Below are positions 44,477 through 54,300 of a stretch of 64,000 nt of DNA, piece after piece. The position numbers and the translations under genes were made by a program. Below the pieces are notes generated by a model. It worked only from the letters and a program-made list of their open reading frames with translations. It had not been told where the DNA came from and searched no databases. How positions within the stretch are numbered: the first letter of the stretch is position 1; every line of letters starts with the position of its first letter. The stretch is from an uncultured Paracoccaceae bacterium (GTDB lineage Bacteria > Pseudomonadota > Alphaproteobacteria > Rhodobacterales > Rhodobacteraceae): the NCBI GenBank assembly GCA_947503775.1, contig CANNFE010000006.1, forward strand, positions 62,001 to 126,000, given 5' to 3'.

Positions 44477-44680
44477 GGTTTGTCAATTTCCAACGGCTCG
44501 GACTTTCGGATTCTGTCGGGTCTGAGGGATGTCATGAGACTGGCAGGAGGGTGACGCGGGCTGTCAGCAATGACGATCCGCCTGCGTTTTATGGGTTGAT
44601 CCGAGCCTTGTAACACTACTTTAAGGCGCGTGATCGACTGGGTCCCGGTGCAGCCGCTCCGTTTTTCAAGGAGAGTATTC

Positions 44681-45766
44681 ATGCCTCGTTTCAAGCTCTT
44701 GCGGTGCTGTGCCGCCTCTCTCATTTGCCTTGCGGGAGCGGCTGCTCTGGCGCAGGAGGAGGTCGGGCCGTCCGGTGTGACGTTGCCGATCCCGGCGGTC
44801 AAGCTGGTCGAGGCGACGCCTGCGGCCTCGTCGGCGGAGCGGAGCTTTTTCGGGCGAATCGCGGCGCGCGAGACGGTCGATCTGAGTTTCGAGGTGGGGG
44901 GGCTTTTGGTGGAGTTCCCGGTCGTCGAGGGCGAGACGATTGAAGAGGGCGCGCTGTTGGCGCACCTGGAATACGGCACCTTCGAGCGGGCGGTGGAGGA
45001 GGCGGAGCTGGCCCTGGCTCAGGCCGAGCGGGATTATGAGCGCGCGTCCCAGCTGGCCCAGCAGAACGTTGCCAGCCAGGTGCAGGCGGATGATGCGCGC
45101 ACGGCGCGGGATCTGGCGCGGGTCGCGCTTCGCAATGCGCGGGAGGCCCTGTCGGATGCAACGCTGACGGCGCCGTTCACGGGGCTGGTCGCCTCGCGGC
45201 TGACGGCGCAATATTCGAATGTGCAGGCCGGTGTGCCGATCCTTCGGCTGCACGACATGTCCCAGATCCGGGTCGAGATCGACGTGCCCGAGCGGTTGTT
45301 TCAGCGCGCGGCCGGTCCGCAATCGGTGCAGTTCTACGGGCTGCTGCCGCAGATGACCGATCCCATTCCGCTCGAGCTGGTGGAGTTCGACGCCCAGACC
45401 GGATCTGTGGGGCAGACGTTTCTGGTGACGTTGCGCCTGCCGGAGCTGGACATCGCGACGCTGATCCCCGGCGCGACGATGACCGTGATCGCCCGGACCG
45501 ATATCGATGCGGAGGCGGGCATTCCGCTGCCTGCCACGGCGCTGTTGCCCGGAGCCGACCGCGCGGCGCGGGTGATGATCTACGAGCCGGACGATCAGAC
45601 CGGCGGCGTGGTGCGCGCCCGAGAGGTGCAGGTCACGTCGATCAGCGGCACCGATCTGACGGTGAGCGGGCTGCCCTATGGCGTACAGATCGTCGCGGCG
45701 GGCGGGCATCTGCTGCGCGAGGGGCAGCGGGTCAGGCCCTATACCGGCCTGACGGTCGAGGAGTAA
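44681..45766 (+). CDS. RND efflux periplasmic adaptor subunit
   Basis: 361 aa membrane-fusion protein. Signal (CCAASLICLAGAAALAQ), barrel-sandwich start RIAARETVDLSFEVGGLLVEFPVVEGETIEEG, helical hairpin (~95-150), then LTAPFTGLVASRLTAQYSNVQAGVPILRLHD and DVPERLFQ beta-barrel. ATG 44681 follows AAGGAGAG. 6 nt before the pump gene; no outer-membrane factor gene follows. Confidence 0.9.
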   Translation: MPRFKLLRCCAASLICLAGAAALAQEEVGPSGVTLPIPAVKLVEATPAASSAERSFFGRIAARETVDLSFEVGGLLVEFPVVEGETIEEGALLAHLEYGTFERAVEEAELALAQAERDYERASQLAQQNVASQVQADDARTARDLARVALRNAREALSDATLTAPFTGLVASRLTAQYSNVQAGVPILRLHDMSQIRVEIDVPERLFQRAAGPQSVQFYGLLPQMTDPIPLELVEFDAQTGSVGQTFLVTLRLPELDIATLIPGATMTVIARTDIDAEAGIPLPATALLPGADRAARVMIYEPDDQTGGVVRAREVQVTSISGTDLTVSGLPYGVQIVAAGGHLLREGQRVRPYTGLTVEE

Positions 45767-45772
45767 GGCGCC

Positions 45773-48700
45773 GTGAAGATCGCTCGTTTTTCCATCGAGA
45801 AGCCGCTTTACACATGGCTTTTGATTGTCTTTTGCATCTTCGGCGGCGCGTCAGGATATATCTCGGTCGGCAAGCTGGAAGATCCGGTTTTCACGCTGAA
45901 ATCGGCGCTGGTCATCACGCCCTATCCCGGCGCGTCCGCGGCGGAGGTTGCCACCGAGATTTCGGAGGTGATCGAGGCCGAGGTTCAGCGGATGGACGAG
46001 ATCAAGGAGGTCACCTCGCGCAATGTGCCGGGCGTGTCCGTCGTCGAGGTCGAGGTGCGCGATACATTCGACGGGGACGAGCTGCCGCAGGTCTGGGATG
46101 ATCTGCGGGATCGGGTCGCCGATGCTGCGGCCTCGCTTCCGGAGGGGGCGCTGCCATCGACCGTCAACGATGATTTCGGTGACGTCTTCGGCATCTACTA
46201 TGCGGTGACGGCCGAGGGGTTCAGCGATGCAGAGATCTGGGAGATCGCGACCTATCTCAGGCGCGAGCTTCTGGCGGTCGATGGCGTGGCGAATGCGCAG
46301 CTTTTGGGGCTGCCCGAAGAGGCGATCTATGTGGAGGCGGCGAGCCGCGATCTGGCCAATCTGGGCGTCGATCCGGCCTTGATCCTCAACGCGATATCGG
46401 GCGCCAACTCTGTGGTGCCGACGGGCACAGCGCCCTCGGGCGGGCGGGATCTGACGGTCGATGCGCCGTCCGGCGATGACAGCGTCTCTGAGATCGCGGG
46501 TCTGAGTTTCGGCGTGGGCGGCGAGGTTCTGAACCTTCTCGATATCGCCGAAGTGCGCCGCGAGCGGGTCGAGACGCCCGAGACGATCATTCGCCATGAT
46601 GGCGTTTCGGCCTTCACCATCGGGATTGCGGGATTAACGAGCCGCAACATCGTGACCGTGGGCCAAGCGGTCGAGGAGAAGCTGGATACACTCAAGGCGG
46701 ATCTGCCGCTGGGGGTGGAAGTGAACCCGGTCTACGAGCAGCACCGGGTCGTGGACGAGGCCAATTCGGGGTTCCTTTTGAGCCTTGCGCTGTCGGTCAG
46801 CGTGGTGATCGGGGTGCTTGCGCTTTTCATGGGATGGCGCGCGGCGGTCGTGGTTGGGGCGTCCTTGTTGCTGACGGTGATGGCCACGTTCTTTTTCATG
46901 AATATCTTCGACGTGAAGGTCGAGCGGATCAGTCTGGGCGCGCTGATCATCGCCATGGGGATGCTGGTCGATAACGCTATCGTGGTCGCCGAAGGGATCC
47001 AGACCGAGATGAAGCGCGGCAAGACCGCCGGAGAGGCTGCCGACAAGGTGGCGGGGCGCGTTCAGATCCCTCTTTTGGGCGCGACGGTGATCGGGATCAT
47101 GGCCTTTGCCGGGATCGGGCTGAGCCCGGATGCCTCGGGCGAGTTCCTGTTCTCGCTGTTTGCCGTGATCGCGATCTCGCTGACGCTGAGCTGGATCCTA
47201 GCGATCACGGTGACGCCGCTTCTGTCGAAATACCTCTTCAAGCAGGGCGATGCCGAAAGCGGGGAGGATCCCTATGGCGGGCCGATCTTTCGCGGCTATG
47301 GCGCGCTGGTGCGCGGGGCGCTCAAGGTGCGCTGGCTGGTGATTGCTGGGCTGATCGGCACGACGGTGGCTTGCGTCTTTGCCTTTTCGATGGTCACGCA
47401 GCAGTTCTTTCCCTCGGCCAATACGCCAATCTTCTATCTCAACTACAAAGGGGCGCAGGGCACGTCGATCCATGACACCTCGCGCGATCTGGCCGTGATC
47501 GAGGACTGGCTGATCGAGCGGGACGATGTCGTCTCGGTGACGTCGGTGGCGGGGCAGGGCGTGACGCGGTTCATCCTGACCTACGATCCGCTGCCGCTGG
47601 ACAGCTCTGTCGGGCAGATCGTCATCCGGGCAAGCAGCTTCGAGGCGATCGGGCCGCTCAAGCGGGATCTGGATGTCTTTGCTGCAGAGGCTGCGCCGTG
47701 GGCCGAGACGCGGTCCGAGCAGATCATCTATGGGCCGGCGGTCGGCGCCGATGTCGAAGCGCGGTTCTCGGGCCCCGATCCCAACGTGCTTAGAGAGTTG
47801 GCCGCAGAGGCGGAGGCTGTGCTGCTCGATGCGACGCCGCTTTTGCATACGGAGCGGATCGATTGGCGCGAGCGGGAACTGGTGACGCGGCCGATCCTGG
47901 CCGAGGATCGCGCGCAGGCGGTCGGGATTTCCCGGTCGGACGTCGCGACCACGATTGCGCTGGCCACCGATGGCGTGCAGGCGGGCAGCTATCGCGAGCG
48001 CGACCGGCTGATCCCGATCGTCCTGCGCGCGCCGCGCAGCGATGTCGCCGATGGAGAGCTGCGCGACCAACTGGTCTGGTCGCCTGCGACGCAGGATTAC
48101 CTGCCGCTGGAGCAGGTGGTGGACGGCTTCGAGGTGCTGGCGCGCGACACGCTGATCGAGCGCAGGGACCGCGTGCCAACGATTTCGGTTCAGGCCAATG
48201 TGATCGACGGGGTGACGCCGCCGACGGCCTTTGCGGAGGTTCGTCCCCAGATCGAGGCGATCGAGCTGCCGCAGGGCTATACGATGGAATGGGGCGGGGA
48301 GTTCGAAAGCGCGGGCGAGGCGCAGGCGTCGCTGGGCCGACAGATGCCGCTGAGTTTCGGAACGATGCTGCTGATCACGATCCTGCTTTTCGGCAAGCTG
48401 CGGCAGGCGGCGGTGATCTGGACGATCGTGCCGATGGCGGTCAACGGTGTGGCTTTGGGGCTTCTCTTCACCGGATTGCCGTTCAGCTTTACTGCGCTCC
48501 TGGGGCTCTTGAGCCTGTCGGGGATGCTGATCAAGAACGCCATCGTTCTGGTCGAGGAGATCGACGCCGAAAAGGAGACCGGCAAGCCGCAATCGGAGGC
48601 CATCGTCGTGGCCTCGACCAGCCGTCTGAGGCCCGTCGTTCTGGCGGCGGGCACGACGATCCTGGGGATGGTACCGCTGCTCTGGGACGCGTTCTTTGCG

Positions 48701-48874
48701 GCGATGGCGGTCACGATCATGGGCGGTTTGGGTTTTGCGACGATCCTGACGCTGGTGGGGGTGCCGGTCTTTTACCAGACCTATTTCCGCCGCGAGCGGA
48801 AGGCCGAGGCCTCGGGGCAGGATGAACCCAAGGTTGACGATGCTCCGGGCGATCTGGCGGTTGCCGCGCAGTAG
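45773..48874 (+). CDS. RND efflux pump inner-membrane subunit
   Basis: 1033 aa from GTG 45773. AcrB/MMPL-type HAE-RND pump: first helix AKARFSIEKPLYTWLLIV-like start (MKIARFSIEKPLYTWLLIVF), 12 transmembrane helices in two blocks (~335-550 and ~850-1010), LGALIIAMGMLVDNAIVVAEGI with the essential charged residues, and periplasmic pore loops. Proton-driven efflux of an unknown set of compounds. Operon with the adaptor. A hairpin (GCGGC/GCCGC) at 48874-48888 may terminate it. Confidence 0.92.
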   Translation: MKIARFSIEKPLYTWLLIVFCIFGGASGYISVGKLEDPVFTLKSALVITPYPGASAAEVATEISEVIEAEVQRMDEIKEVTSRNVPGVSVVEVEVRDTFDGDELPQVWDDLRDRVADAAASLPEGALPSTVNDDFGDVFGIYYAVTAEGFSDAEIWEIATYLRRELLAVDGVANAQLLGLPEEAIYVEAASRDLANLGVDPALILNAISGANSVVPTGTAPSGGRDLTVDAPSGDDSVSEIAGLSFGVGGEVLNLLDIAEVRRERVETPETIIRHDGVSAFTIGIAGLTSRNIVTVGQAVEEKLDTLKADLPLGVEVNPVYEQHRVVDEANSGFLLSLALSVSVVIGVLALFMGWRAAVVVGASLLLTVMATFFFMNIFDVKVERISLGALIIAMGMLVDNAIVVAEGIQTEMKRGKTAGEAADKVAGRVQIPLLGATVIGIMAFAGIGLSPDASGEFLFSLFAVIAISLTLSWILAITVTPLLSKYLFKQGDAESGEDPYGGPIFRGYGALVRGALKVRWLVIAGLIGTTVACVFAFSMVTQQFFPSANTPIFYLNYKGAQGTSIHDTSRDLAVIEDWLIERDDVVSVTSVAGQGVTRFILTYDPLPLDSSVGQIVIRASSFEAIGPLKRDLDVFAAEAAPWAETRSEQIIYGPAVGADVEARFSGPDPNVLRELAAEAEAVLLDATPLLHTERIDWRERELVTRPILAEDRAQAVGISRSDVATTIALATDGVQAGSYRERDRLIPIVLRAPRSDVADGELRDQLVWSPATQDYLPLEQVVDGFEVLARDTLIERRDRVPTISVQANVIDGVTPPTAFAEVRPQIEAIELPQGYTMEWGGEFESAGEAQASLGRQMPLSFGTMLLITILLFGKLRQAAVIWTIVPMAVNGVALGLLFTGLPFSFTALLGLLSLSGMLIKNAIVLVEEIDAEKETGKPQSEAIVVASTSRLRPVVLAAGTTILGMVPLLWDAFFAAMAVTIMGGLGFATILTLVGVPVFYQTYFRRERKAEASGQDEPKVDDAPGDLAVAAQ

Positions 48875-49006
48875 CGGCGGCTTGCCGCTTCTGTGACACG
48901 GGCGCAAAAGGTCCGGATTTCCTTGCTCTCTGCGGACTTGCGCGGCGGGCGCGAGACGGTACGGTAGACCCTATCGTATTTCATCGATTCTTTCTGGGGT
49001 TTACCC

Positions 49007-50911
49007 ATGAACACGATTTTCAAGCAGGATGCCCGTCTGGGGCGTCTTTTGACATCTCTGGGACCGGAAGCGCTTGTCCTGACGCGCTTTGACGGGACCG
49101 ACAAGGTCAACACACCTTATGAGTATCGCGTCGAGGCCCTGTCGACGGATCCCGAGGTCGATTTCGATGCGGTGATCGGCACCCATGCCAGCGTCGAGAT
49201 CCAGTCGCTCGCGCATGGCGCGCAGTGGTTCGACGGAATCGTCACCAAGATGCAATGTCTTGGATCGGCCAAGAACGGCGTGCGCTACGATCTGACGCTG
49301 CGGCCCTGGGCGTGGCTGGCGAGCCGCAGGCGCAACCAGCGGATCTTTCACGAAAAGAGCGTGGTGGAGATCCTTGAGGAGCTGCTTTCGACCTATGCGG
49401 GTCTGGGCGATCCGCATCTGGAGAACCGGCTGACCCGGGATTACGCGCCGATCGAATATGTGGTGCAGTACCGCGAGGACGATCTGAGCTTTGCGACTCG
49501 TATGATGGAGCGGTTTGGGATCAGCTATCATTTCACCCATGCCGAGGGCAGCCATACGATGGTGCTCACGGATGCGATCGAGGAGCATCAGCCGATCGCG
49601 GGTGGCGCCCGGCCCTACAAGGGGGCGGATGGCCATTACCTTGCCGATGAAGAACATTTCTGGAGCTGGAAGCCCGAGCGCAACATGACGACGGGTGCGG
49701 TTCGGCTGATCGATTACAACTTCAAGGCGCCGACGGCCGCGATGGAGGTCGACCGCATCGGGGATGCGGCCCATGCGATGGGGCAGATCGAGAGCTTCGA
49801 TTATCCGGGCGATTACCTCGATCAGTCGCAGGGCAAGGATGTGGCCGCCTTGCGCACGGCGCAGGAGCGGGGACGGGATGCGCGCCATAAGGCCGAGGGC
49901 AACTGCATGTCGCTGCGCGCCGGGATGACCGTGATGCTGACCGGCGATGCTGCGCCGGGGGCGGTGCCGCAGCCCTATCTTTGTCTGGCGGCGAGCCACC
50001 TTTTTGAGGGCGAGAATTACGGATCGGGCGGGGAGGCCGACGAGCAGCCCTATCGCGGCACCTATACGCTGATGCCGGCGACGGCTCCGCTGGCGCCGCG
50101 GCGCAAGACGCCCATGCCGACGGTTCAGGGTCCGCAGACGGCCAAGGTCGTGGGCGAAGGCGAGATCGATTGCGATGAGTTCGGGCGGATCCTCGTGCAG
50201 TTTCACTGGGATCTGGAAGGCGCCAAGTCGATGCGCTGCCGGGTGAGCCAGAACTGGGCCCATGGCGGTTGGGGCGGCATGGTGATCCCGCGCATCGGCA
50301 TGGAGGTCGTGGTCGAGTTCCTGGACGGCGATCCAGACAAGCCGATCGTGACGGGCTGCGTCTACAACTCCAAGAACATGCCCGCGCAGGGGCTGCCTGC
50401 GGCCAAGACGAAAAGCGGGTTCAAGACCAAGAGCCATGAGGGCGAAGGGTTCAACGAGATGACCTTCGAGGACCAGTCGGGCCGCGAGGAGATTTTCGTG
50501 CACGCCCAGAAGGACCTCAACCGGGTGATCCTCGACAACGAGAGCACGTTTCTCAGGGACGGCAATCGTCAGGTGAAGCTGCAGACCGGCGACGAGGCAA
50601 AGGAGATCGTCTCGGGCAATTTGAGCGAGGACGTCGCGAAGACGCGGAGCCTGGTTGCGAACACTGTAAGGACCGAGGCCAAGAAAGGCAAAGGCGCGGC
50701 TGGCGCACCCGGAGAGATCAAGTCTGAAGCCGATGACCTGATTTCGATGGAGGCGGGCGAAAAGATCGTCCTCAAGGTGGGGGACGGCACAATCGAGATG
50801 ACCAAGACAGCGATCGTGCTCGACTTCAAAGGCTCGAGGATCACGCTGACGGAGGACATCATCGATCAGCTTGCGACGGCTATCCATTTGAACAAAGACA
50901 CCGCTGGGTGA
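49007..50911 (+). CDS. vgrG: Type VI secretion tip protein VgrG
   Basis: 634 aa. Gp27-like base (~1-370: PYEYRVEALSTDPEVDFDAVIG, WAWLASRRRNQRIFHEKSVVEILEELL, YREDDLSFATRMMERFGISYHF), OB-fold (~385-470: EIDCDEFGRILVQFHWDLEG, SQNWAHGGWGGMVIPRIGMEVVVEFLDGDPD) and a C-terminal beta-helical spike (~485-634). Sits at the tip of the T6SS tube and carries the PAAR-Rhs effector encoded 2 genes downstream. No enzymatic extension seen. No other T6SS structural genes are in the window. Confidence 0.93.
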   Translation: MNTIFKQDARLGRLLTSLGPEALVLTRFDGTDKVNTPYEYRVEALSTDPEVDFDAVIGTHASVEIQSLAHGAQWFDGIVTKMQCLGSAKNGVRYDLTLRPWAWLASRRRNQRIFHEKSVVEILEELLSTYAGLGDPHLENRLTRDYAPIEYVVQYREDDLSFATRMMERFGISYHFTHAEGSHTMVLTDAIEEHQPIAGGARPYKGADGHYLADEEHFWSWKPERNMTTGAVRLIDYNFKAPTAAMEVDRIGDAAHAMGQIESFDYPGDYLDQSQGKDVAALRTAQERGRDARHKAEGNCMSLRAGMTVMLTGDAAPGAVPQPYLCLAASHLFEGENYGSGGEADEQPYRGTYTLMPATAPLAPRRKTPMPTVQGPQTAKVVGEGEIDCDEFGRILVQFHWDLEGAKSMRCRVSQNWAHGGWGGMVIPRIGMEVVVEFLDGDPDKPIVTGCVYNSKNMPAQGLPAAKTKSGFKTKSHEGEGFNEMTFEDQSGREEIFVHAQKDLNRVILDNESTFLRDGNRQVKLQTGDEAKEIVSGNLSEDVAKTRSLVANTVRTEAKKGKGAAGAPGEIKSEADDLISMEAGEKIVLKVGDGTIEMTKTAIVLDFKGSRITLTEDIIDQLATAIHLNKDTAG

Positions 50912-50917
50912 ATTCTC

Positions 50918-51343
50918 ATGTACGTTTTTAACGAAGGACAAATCGACTTTCCGTCGACTTGGACCGATCAGACCGTAAACATCATTTCAAGCACGACCAC
51001 CTCGGAACCCGGGCTGTCGTTTTCGATCACCCGTGACGATGTTCCGTGGGGCATGGAGTTTTCCGAATACGTGACCGGCGAGATCGAGAAAGCGAGCGAC
51101 GCGCTGACCGATTTTACCGTTCATGCGCAGTCCGCGCTTTCAGTTTCGGGTCGGGACGCGGTCGAGATGGAATGCACGTGGACGGCCAAGCAGGGGCCGA
51201 TGCATCAGATCATTACGACGGTTCAAGGCCCGTCGCATGCTTTGGTCTTTACGGCATCGATGCCCGGTAAGATGAGCGACAATCAAAAGGCGGAGGTCCG
51301 CCGGATCCTTCAATCGCTTCAGCTGTCCGAGCCGGAGGCCTAG
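50918..51343 (+). CDS. Eag-type (DUF1795/DcrB-like) chaperone for the Rhs effector
   Basis: 141 aa, no signal. DUF1795 fold: FNEGQIDFPSTWTDQTVNIIS, SFSITRDDVPWGMEFSEYV, MECTWTAKQGPMHQIITTVQ. Eag chaperones bind the hydrophobic twin-helix N-terminus of PAAR-Rhs effectors and load them on VgrG. Sandwiched 6 nt after vgrG and directly abutting rhs (stop TAG then ATG), which supports the role. Confidence 0.88.
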   Translation: MYVFNEGQIDFPSTWTDQTVNIISSTTTSEPGLSFSITRDDVPWGMEFSEYVTGEIEKASDALTDFTVHAQSALSVSGRDAVEMECTWTAKQGPMHQIITTVQGPSHALVFTASMPGKMSDNQKAEVRRILQSLQLSEPEA

Positions 51344-54300
51344 ATGGTCGGGCCTCGCGTCAATCCGGTCGGCTACAATGACACGGCGGCGCGCAGTGCG
51401 GGACGCCGTGCCAACGGGGCCGATCTTGGCCAGCAGAACCGAAACGTCATCGACAGCCAGTATACCCGCACAGCGACCGAGCGGACGATCGACGACGCCC
51501 TCGCGGTGACCGAGAGCCAGGCGTTCGGGAATGCGCTTATGGTGGGGACCGTCGGTTATGGTGCCGTTGCAGGCGGAATGTCGACGGTTGCCGCGGGCGG
51601 AACCTTTACGGCCGGAGCGATCGCTGGCGGCGGTCTTGCTGCCGCCAGCATCGGCGTCGGGATGGCCGGTGGTGCGTTGGGCTTCGCTGTCGGGAACGCT
51701 CTTGGTGATGCCATCATGCCTCTCATTCCCGGGTTCAGCAGGCTTCCCGAGGACGGGGAAATGCCCGCATGCTTTGAGGACCCCATTGCCCATCCAAGCC
51801 CATGGGCGACGCTGGGCGCGATCGCGTTGGGTGCTGTCGCGGCGGTTGCGATCGTGGCGACATGCGGCGTCGGTCTGGTCGCTCTGGCCGCGGCGGGCGC
51901 TGTCGCCGGGCTTGGCATGGGCTTCGCGTCGGCGGCGGGTCAGTATGGCACGGATTACGGAAAGATCGCGCTTGGATCGAAAGATGTGTTCTTTCAGAAC
52001 AGGCCGGTCGCACGGTTCATGGACCCGGTTGTCTGCAGCCTGCATTCTGGACCTCAGGCGATCGCGGAGGGGTGCGAGACCGTTTTCGCGAACAACAGGG
52101 CGATTGCACGGATCGGTCACAAGACGACCTGCAACGGGACGATCAATGCCGGATGCAAGTCGATCGCCATCGACATGGATACGCATCCCGATGTCCTCGA
52201 TATTGACGGAGGATGGCTGGAGCGGGGCACGCGAATGGGCGTGTTTCTCCTCGATCTTCTTCCGATCCCGCGAAATCCTCGTGGTGGTCGGAGTCGGGAT
52301 CGTCATCAGAACTTGTCCAACAAGATTGACGGTCTTCTCGATCGCTTCTGCCGAAAGTGCGGCGATCCAATTGATGTCGCGAGTGGACAACTTCTCGATA
52401 CGAGAACGGATATCTACATTCCCGGTACGATTCCTCTCGAATTCACCAGGACTTATCGAAAGGGAGCTTTTGGGCTTATTGGTCGGGATTGGGCCGGGAC
52501 ATGGGCGCGGAATCTTAGGCTGGATGGAGAGACCGCTCTCTATCAAGATGAAGAAGGGCGTATCGTTACGTTCCACACGCCGTTCGACGAGATCGATTCA
52601 GGTCACACCCGAGTGCCCCATCTTGAGCTAATGGGCCGCAAGGATGGTGAGATCTTCCTTTACGATCGCGCCGAGCAGATTTTTCATGTCTTCGATCACC
52701 GGATTGAGGGGCGGATCCTGCTTTCGGCGATTGAGGACCGCAATGGCAACCGGATCGCCTTTCAGTATGATGGCGCCGATCTGGTTCGGGTCTCGCATTC
52801 GGACGGGTTCATTCTGGATGTCATCAGCCACGAGGGGCTGATCCGCGAGGCGAGCCTGCGCGATCACGAGCAGGGCGATTGCACCTTCGCGTGGGACTAT
52901 ACCGGCGCGGGGCGGCTGAAAGAGGCGCGCTCGTCCCAGATGGGAACGCTTTACTACAGCTACGATGCGAAGGGGCGGGTCTCGCGCTGGGCGGATACCA
53001 ATGCGACCGAGGTCTTCTACGAATATGACGCGACGGACCGGATCGTGCGGTCTTGGTCGACGAGCGGTCATATGGCGGTCCGGTTGATCCACGATCCCGA
53101 GAATGGGCGGACCGAGGTCTTTAATTCGAACGGCGACCGGAGCCTTTTCCATTACGATGCCGACGGTCTGGTCTGGAAGGAAGTCGACGAGGCCGGTGAG
53201 GTCTGGCTGACCGAGTGGGATGCGCGGTTCAACGTCGTGAAGCGGGTCAATCCGCTGGGGGCCGAGGTGAGCTACGCTTACAGCGATCTGGGCTTTGTGA
53301 CCTCTGTGACCGATGCCGATGGCGCCACGCAATCGTGGGGCTATGACGACAACGGCCTTCTGACCGAGCAGACGGATGCATCGGGAGCCACGCAGAGCTT
53401 TCTTTATGACGGGGATGGCAATCTGGCGGCGGTGACGGATCCGCTGGGCGGTGTGACCTCCTTGCGGCGCGGGGAAAAGGGCGAGGTTCTGCGCATCGAC
53501 ATGCCTGGCAGCCGTCAGGAGCGGATCTATTACGACGCTCTGATGCGCCCGCGGATGCGCACATCGGCCGACGGTCATGAAGAGCGGATGCGCTACGATC
53601 TTGAGGGGCGTCTGACGCTGGTCGAGGATGCCGCCGGAAGCGTCACCCGGTATGATCTGGCGCGCGGCCCGGACAACCCGCGCGGCGCGGTCCGCGAGAT
53701 CACTCTGCCCGATGGCAGCACCCAGCGGATGAGCTGGGACGGCGAAGGACAGCTGGCCAGCCTCACCGATGGGGAGGGGCAGACACGGCGGTTCAGCTTT
53801 GGCGCGTTCGATCTACCGCTCAGCGTGACCGACGCGGCGGGCCATAGCCTGCGCCTCGAGCACGACAGCGAGATGCGGCTCACCGCCGTGGTGAACGCGG
53901 CGGGCGAGCGCTACGAATACAGGTATGACGCAGTGGGCGCTCTGGTCTCGGAGCGGGATTTCTCGGGTCTGGTGACGCGTTATCTGCGCGATGCGGCGTC
54001 GCGGGTGGTCGCGAAGTTCGCGCCGGACGGAACCGAGACGCGCTATAGCTACTCGCCGCGCGGCGATCTGATCGAGATGCAGGTGGGGCATCCGGACGGG
54101 CCGCTGATCACTCGGTTCGAGTATGACGCGCGCGGGCTGATGACATTGGCGGAAAACGCTGAGGCGCGGGTCGAATACGACTACGACGCTCTGGGCCGCA
54201 TGGTCGCCGAGCGGGTCGATGGCCGCGAGATTGTCTCGAGCTATGCGGACAGCGCCTCGCGCCGGACCGAGCGGAGCGGGGATGTCCTGCCGCTGGTCAC

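Noticed and set aside
47198-48907. Minus-strand ORF of 569 aa opposite the RND pump
   Set aside because: Antisense shadow; no domain, Arg/His/Gln-rich.
49001-50941. Minus-strand ORF of 646 aa opposite vgrG
   Set aside because: Mirror of a high-GC coding gene; no family features and no ribosome-binding site.
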